Shown here piece after piece: positions 5,754 through 6,237 of a stretch of DNA of 6,237 bases. A program made the translations under genes and the position numbers. Every line of letters begins with the position of its first letter. The first letter of the stretch is position 1. Source of the stretch: Paracoccaceae bacterium (GTDB lineage: Bacteria; Pseudomonadota; Alphaproteobacteria; Rhodobacterales; Rhodobacteraceae); the NCBI GenBank assembly GCA_009922885.1, contig RFUP01000147.1:1-6237 (forward strand), given 5' to 3'. The notes below the pieces were generated by a model that was not told the origin of the DNA, made no database searches, and was given only the letters and a program-made list of their open reading frames with translations.

Positions 5754-6237
5754 TTACAGCATCGCCGGAACCACCTGATCCGGTGGCCGATGCCCGTCAG
5801 CGAAAGTCTTGATATTGATGAGAACTTTCTCGCCCATCTCCATCCGTCCCTCGCGCGTGGCCGAACCCATATGCGGCAGAAGCACCACATTCGGCAGCCC
5901 TTTCAGATCGGGGTTCACCACAGTGCCGTGCTCGTAAACGTCAAGCCCCGCTCCCGCCAGATCGCCCGCGCGCACCATCCGGCCCAGCGCGTTCTCGTCG
6001 ATCACCTCGCCACGCGAAGTATTCACGATCACCGCATCCTTTTTCATCAACCCCAAACGCCGCGCGTTCATCAGGTGGAAAGTCGAGGGCGTATGCGGGC
6101 AGTTGATCGAAAGCACATCCATCCGTGCCACCATCTGATCGAGGCTTTCCCAATAGGTTGCCTCCAGCGCATCCTCGATCTCCGGCCGCAAGCGGCGGCG
6201 GTTATGGTAATGCACCTGCATCCCGAAGGCCCGCGCG
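5754..6237 (-). CDS. D-2-hydroxyacid dehydrogenase, glyoxylate/hydroxypyruvate reductase type (5' end beyond window)
   Basis: This is the C-terminal 160 residues of a protein normally about 315-330 long. Such enzymes reversibly reduce 2-oxoacids such as glyoxylate or hydroxypyruvate with NAD(P)H in the cytoplasm. The visible part begins inside the nucleotide-binding domain at the end of the second strand (QVHYHNRRR, visible residues 7-15) and continues with INCPHTPSTFHLMN (44-57), NTSRGEVIDENAL (72-84), GLDVYE (97-102) and LLPHMGSAT (119-127). Arg75 and His122 match the family's catalytic Arg and His. The position of the catalytic Glu, five residues after the Asp of GLDV, is Gly104 (codon 5927-5925), with Glu102 two residues earlier. 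The NRRR stretch where NAD-specific relatives carry an Asp suggests NADPH preference, as in GhrB- and GRHPR-type enzymes. The reading frame stays open to the window edge, so the ATG at 6221 is internal. It precedes ggt by 72 bases. The exact substrate cannot be told from this half. Confidence 0.9.
   Translation of the reverse strand, partial: ARAFGMQVHYHNRRRLRPEIEDALEATYWESLDQMVARMDVLSINCPHTPSTFHLMNARRLGLMKKDAVIVNTSRGEVIDENALGRMVRAGDLAGAGLDVYEHGTVVNPDLKGLPNVVLLPHMGSATREGRMEMGEKVLINIKTFADGHRPPDQVVPAML

Overview
The window reads as chromosomal DNA from a GC-rich alphaproteobacterium, most likely a member of the Roseobacter/Rhodobacteraceae group. That placement is an inference. It rests on the strong G/C preference at third codon positions, on a dimethylglycine-dehydrogenase-type protein of the kind common in marine roseobacters, and on the C-terminal style of the 2-hydroxyacid dehydrogenase. 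I see no insertion sequence, phage gene, tRNA, rRNA or CRISPR array.

All four genes lie on the minus strand, so transcription runs from high to low coordinates. In that order they are: (1) 6237-5754, the C-terminal half of an NAD(P)-dependent D-2-hydroxyacid dehydrogenase (glyoxylate/hydroxypyruvate-reductase type), cut by the right edge; (2) 5681-3894, a complete exported gamma-glutamyltransferase; (3) 3802-2303, a complete 499-residue membrane-anchored or exported protein that I cannot assign to a family; (4) 2180-1, an FAD-dependent dimethylglycine-dehydrogenase-like protein with a folate-binding GcvT half, cut by the left edge. The gaps are 72, 91 and 122 bases. Each of the three complete 5' ends has its own Shine-Dalgarno sequence. 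The genes could be co-transcribed, but the gaps are wide enough for separate promoters and there is no translational coupling. I could not identify a convincing promoter or a strong intrinsic terminator.

Two products are cytoplasmic C1/C2 metabolism enzymes: demethylation of N-methylated glycine derivatives, and glyoxylate/hydroxypyruvate-type reduction. One is an envelope peptidase that acts on glutathione and gamma-glutamyl peptides. The fourth is an envelope protein of unknown role. A common theme of using organic nitrogen and methylated osmolytes is possible but not shown by the sequence. The plus strand carries long open frames, one of about 800 codons, but these look like antisense shadows of the real genes.

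The points most worth a second look are the orphan 499-residue protein, with its duplicated RMK[D/E]FFKR motif and two C-terminal CX8C loops; the hydroxyacid dehydrogenase, which has Gly where the family normally has its catalytic Glu; and a set of mutually exclusive short inverted repeats in front of the orphan gene. Nothing here is strong enough to be called a new system.
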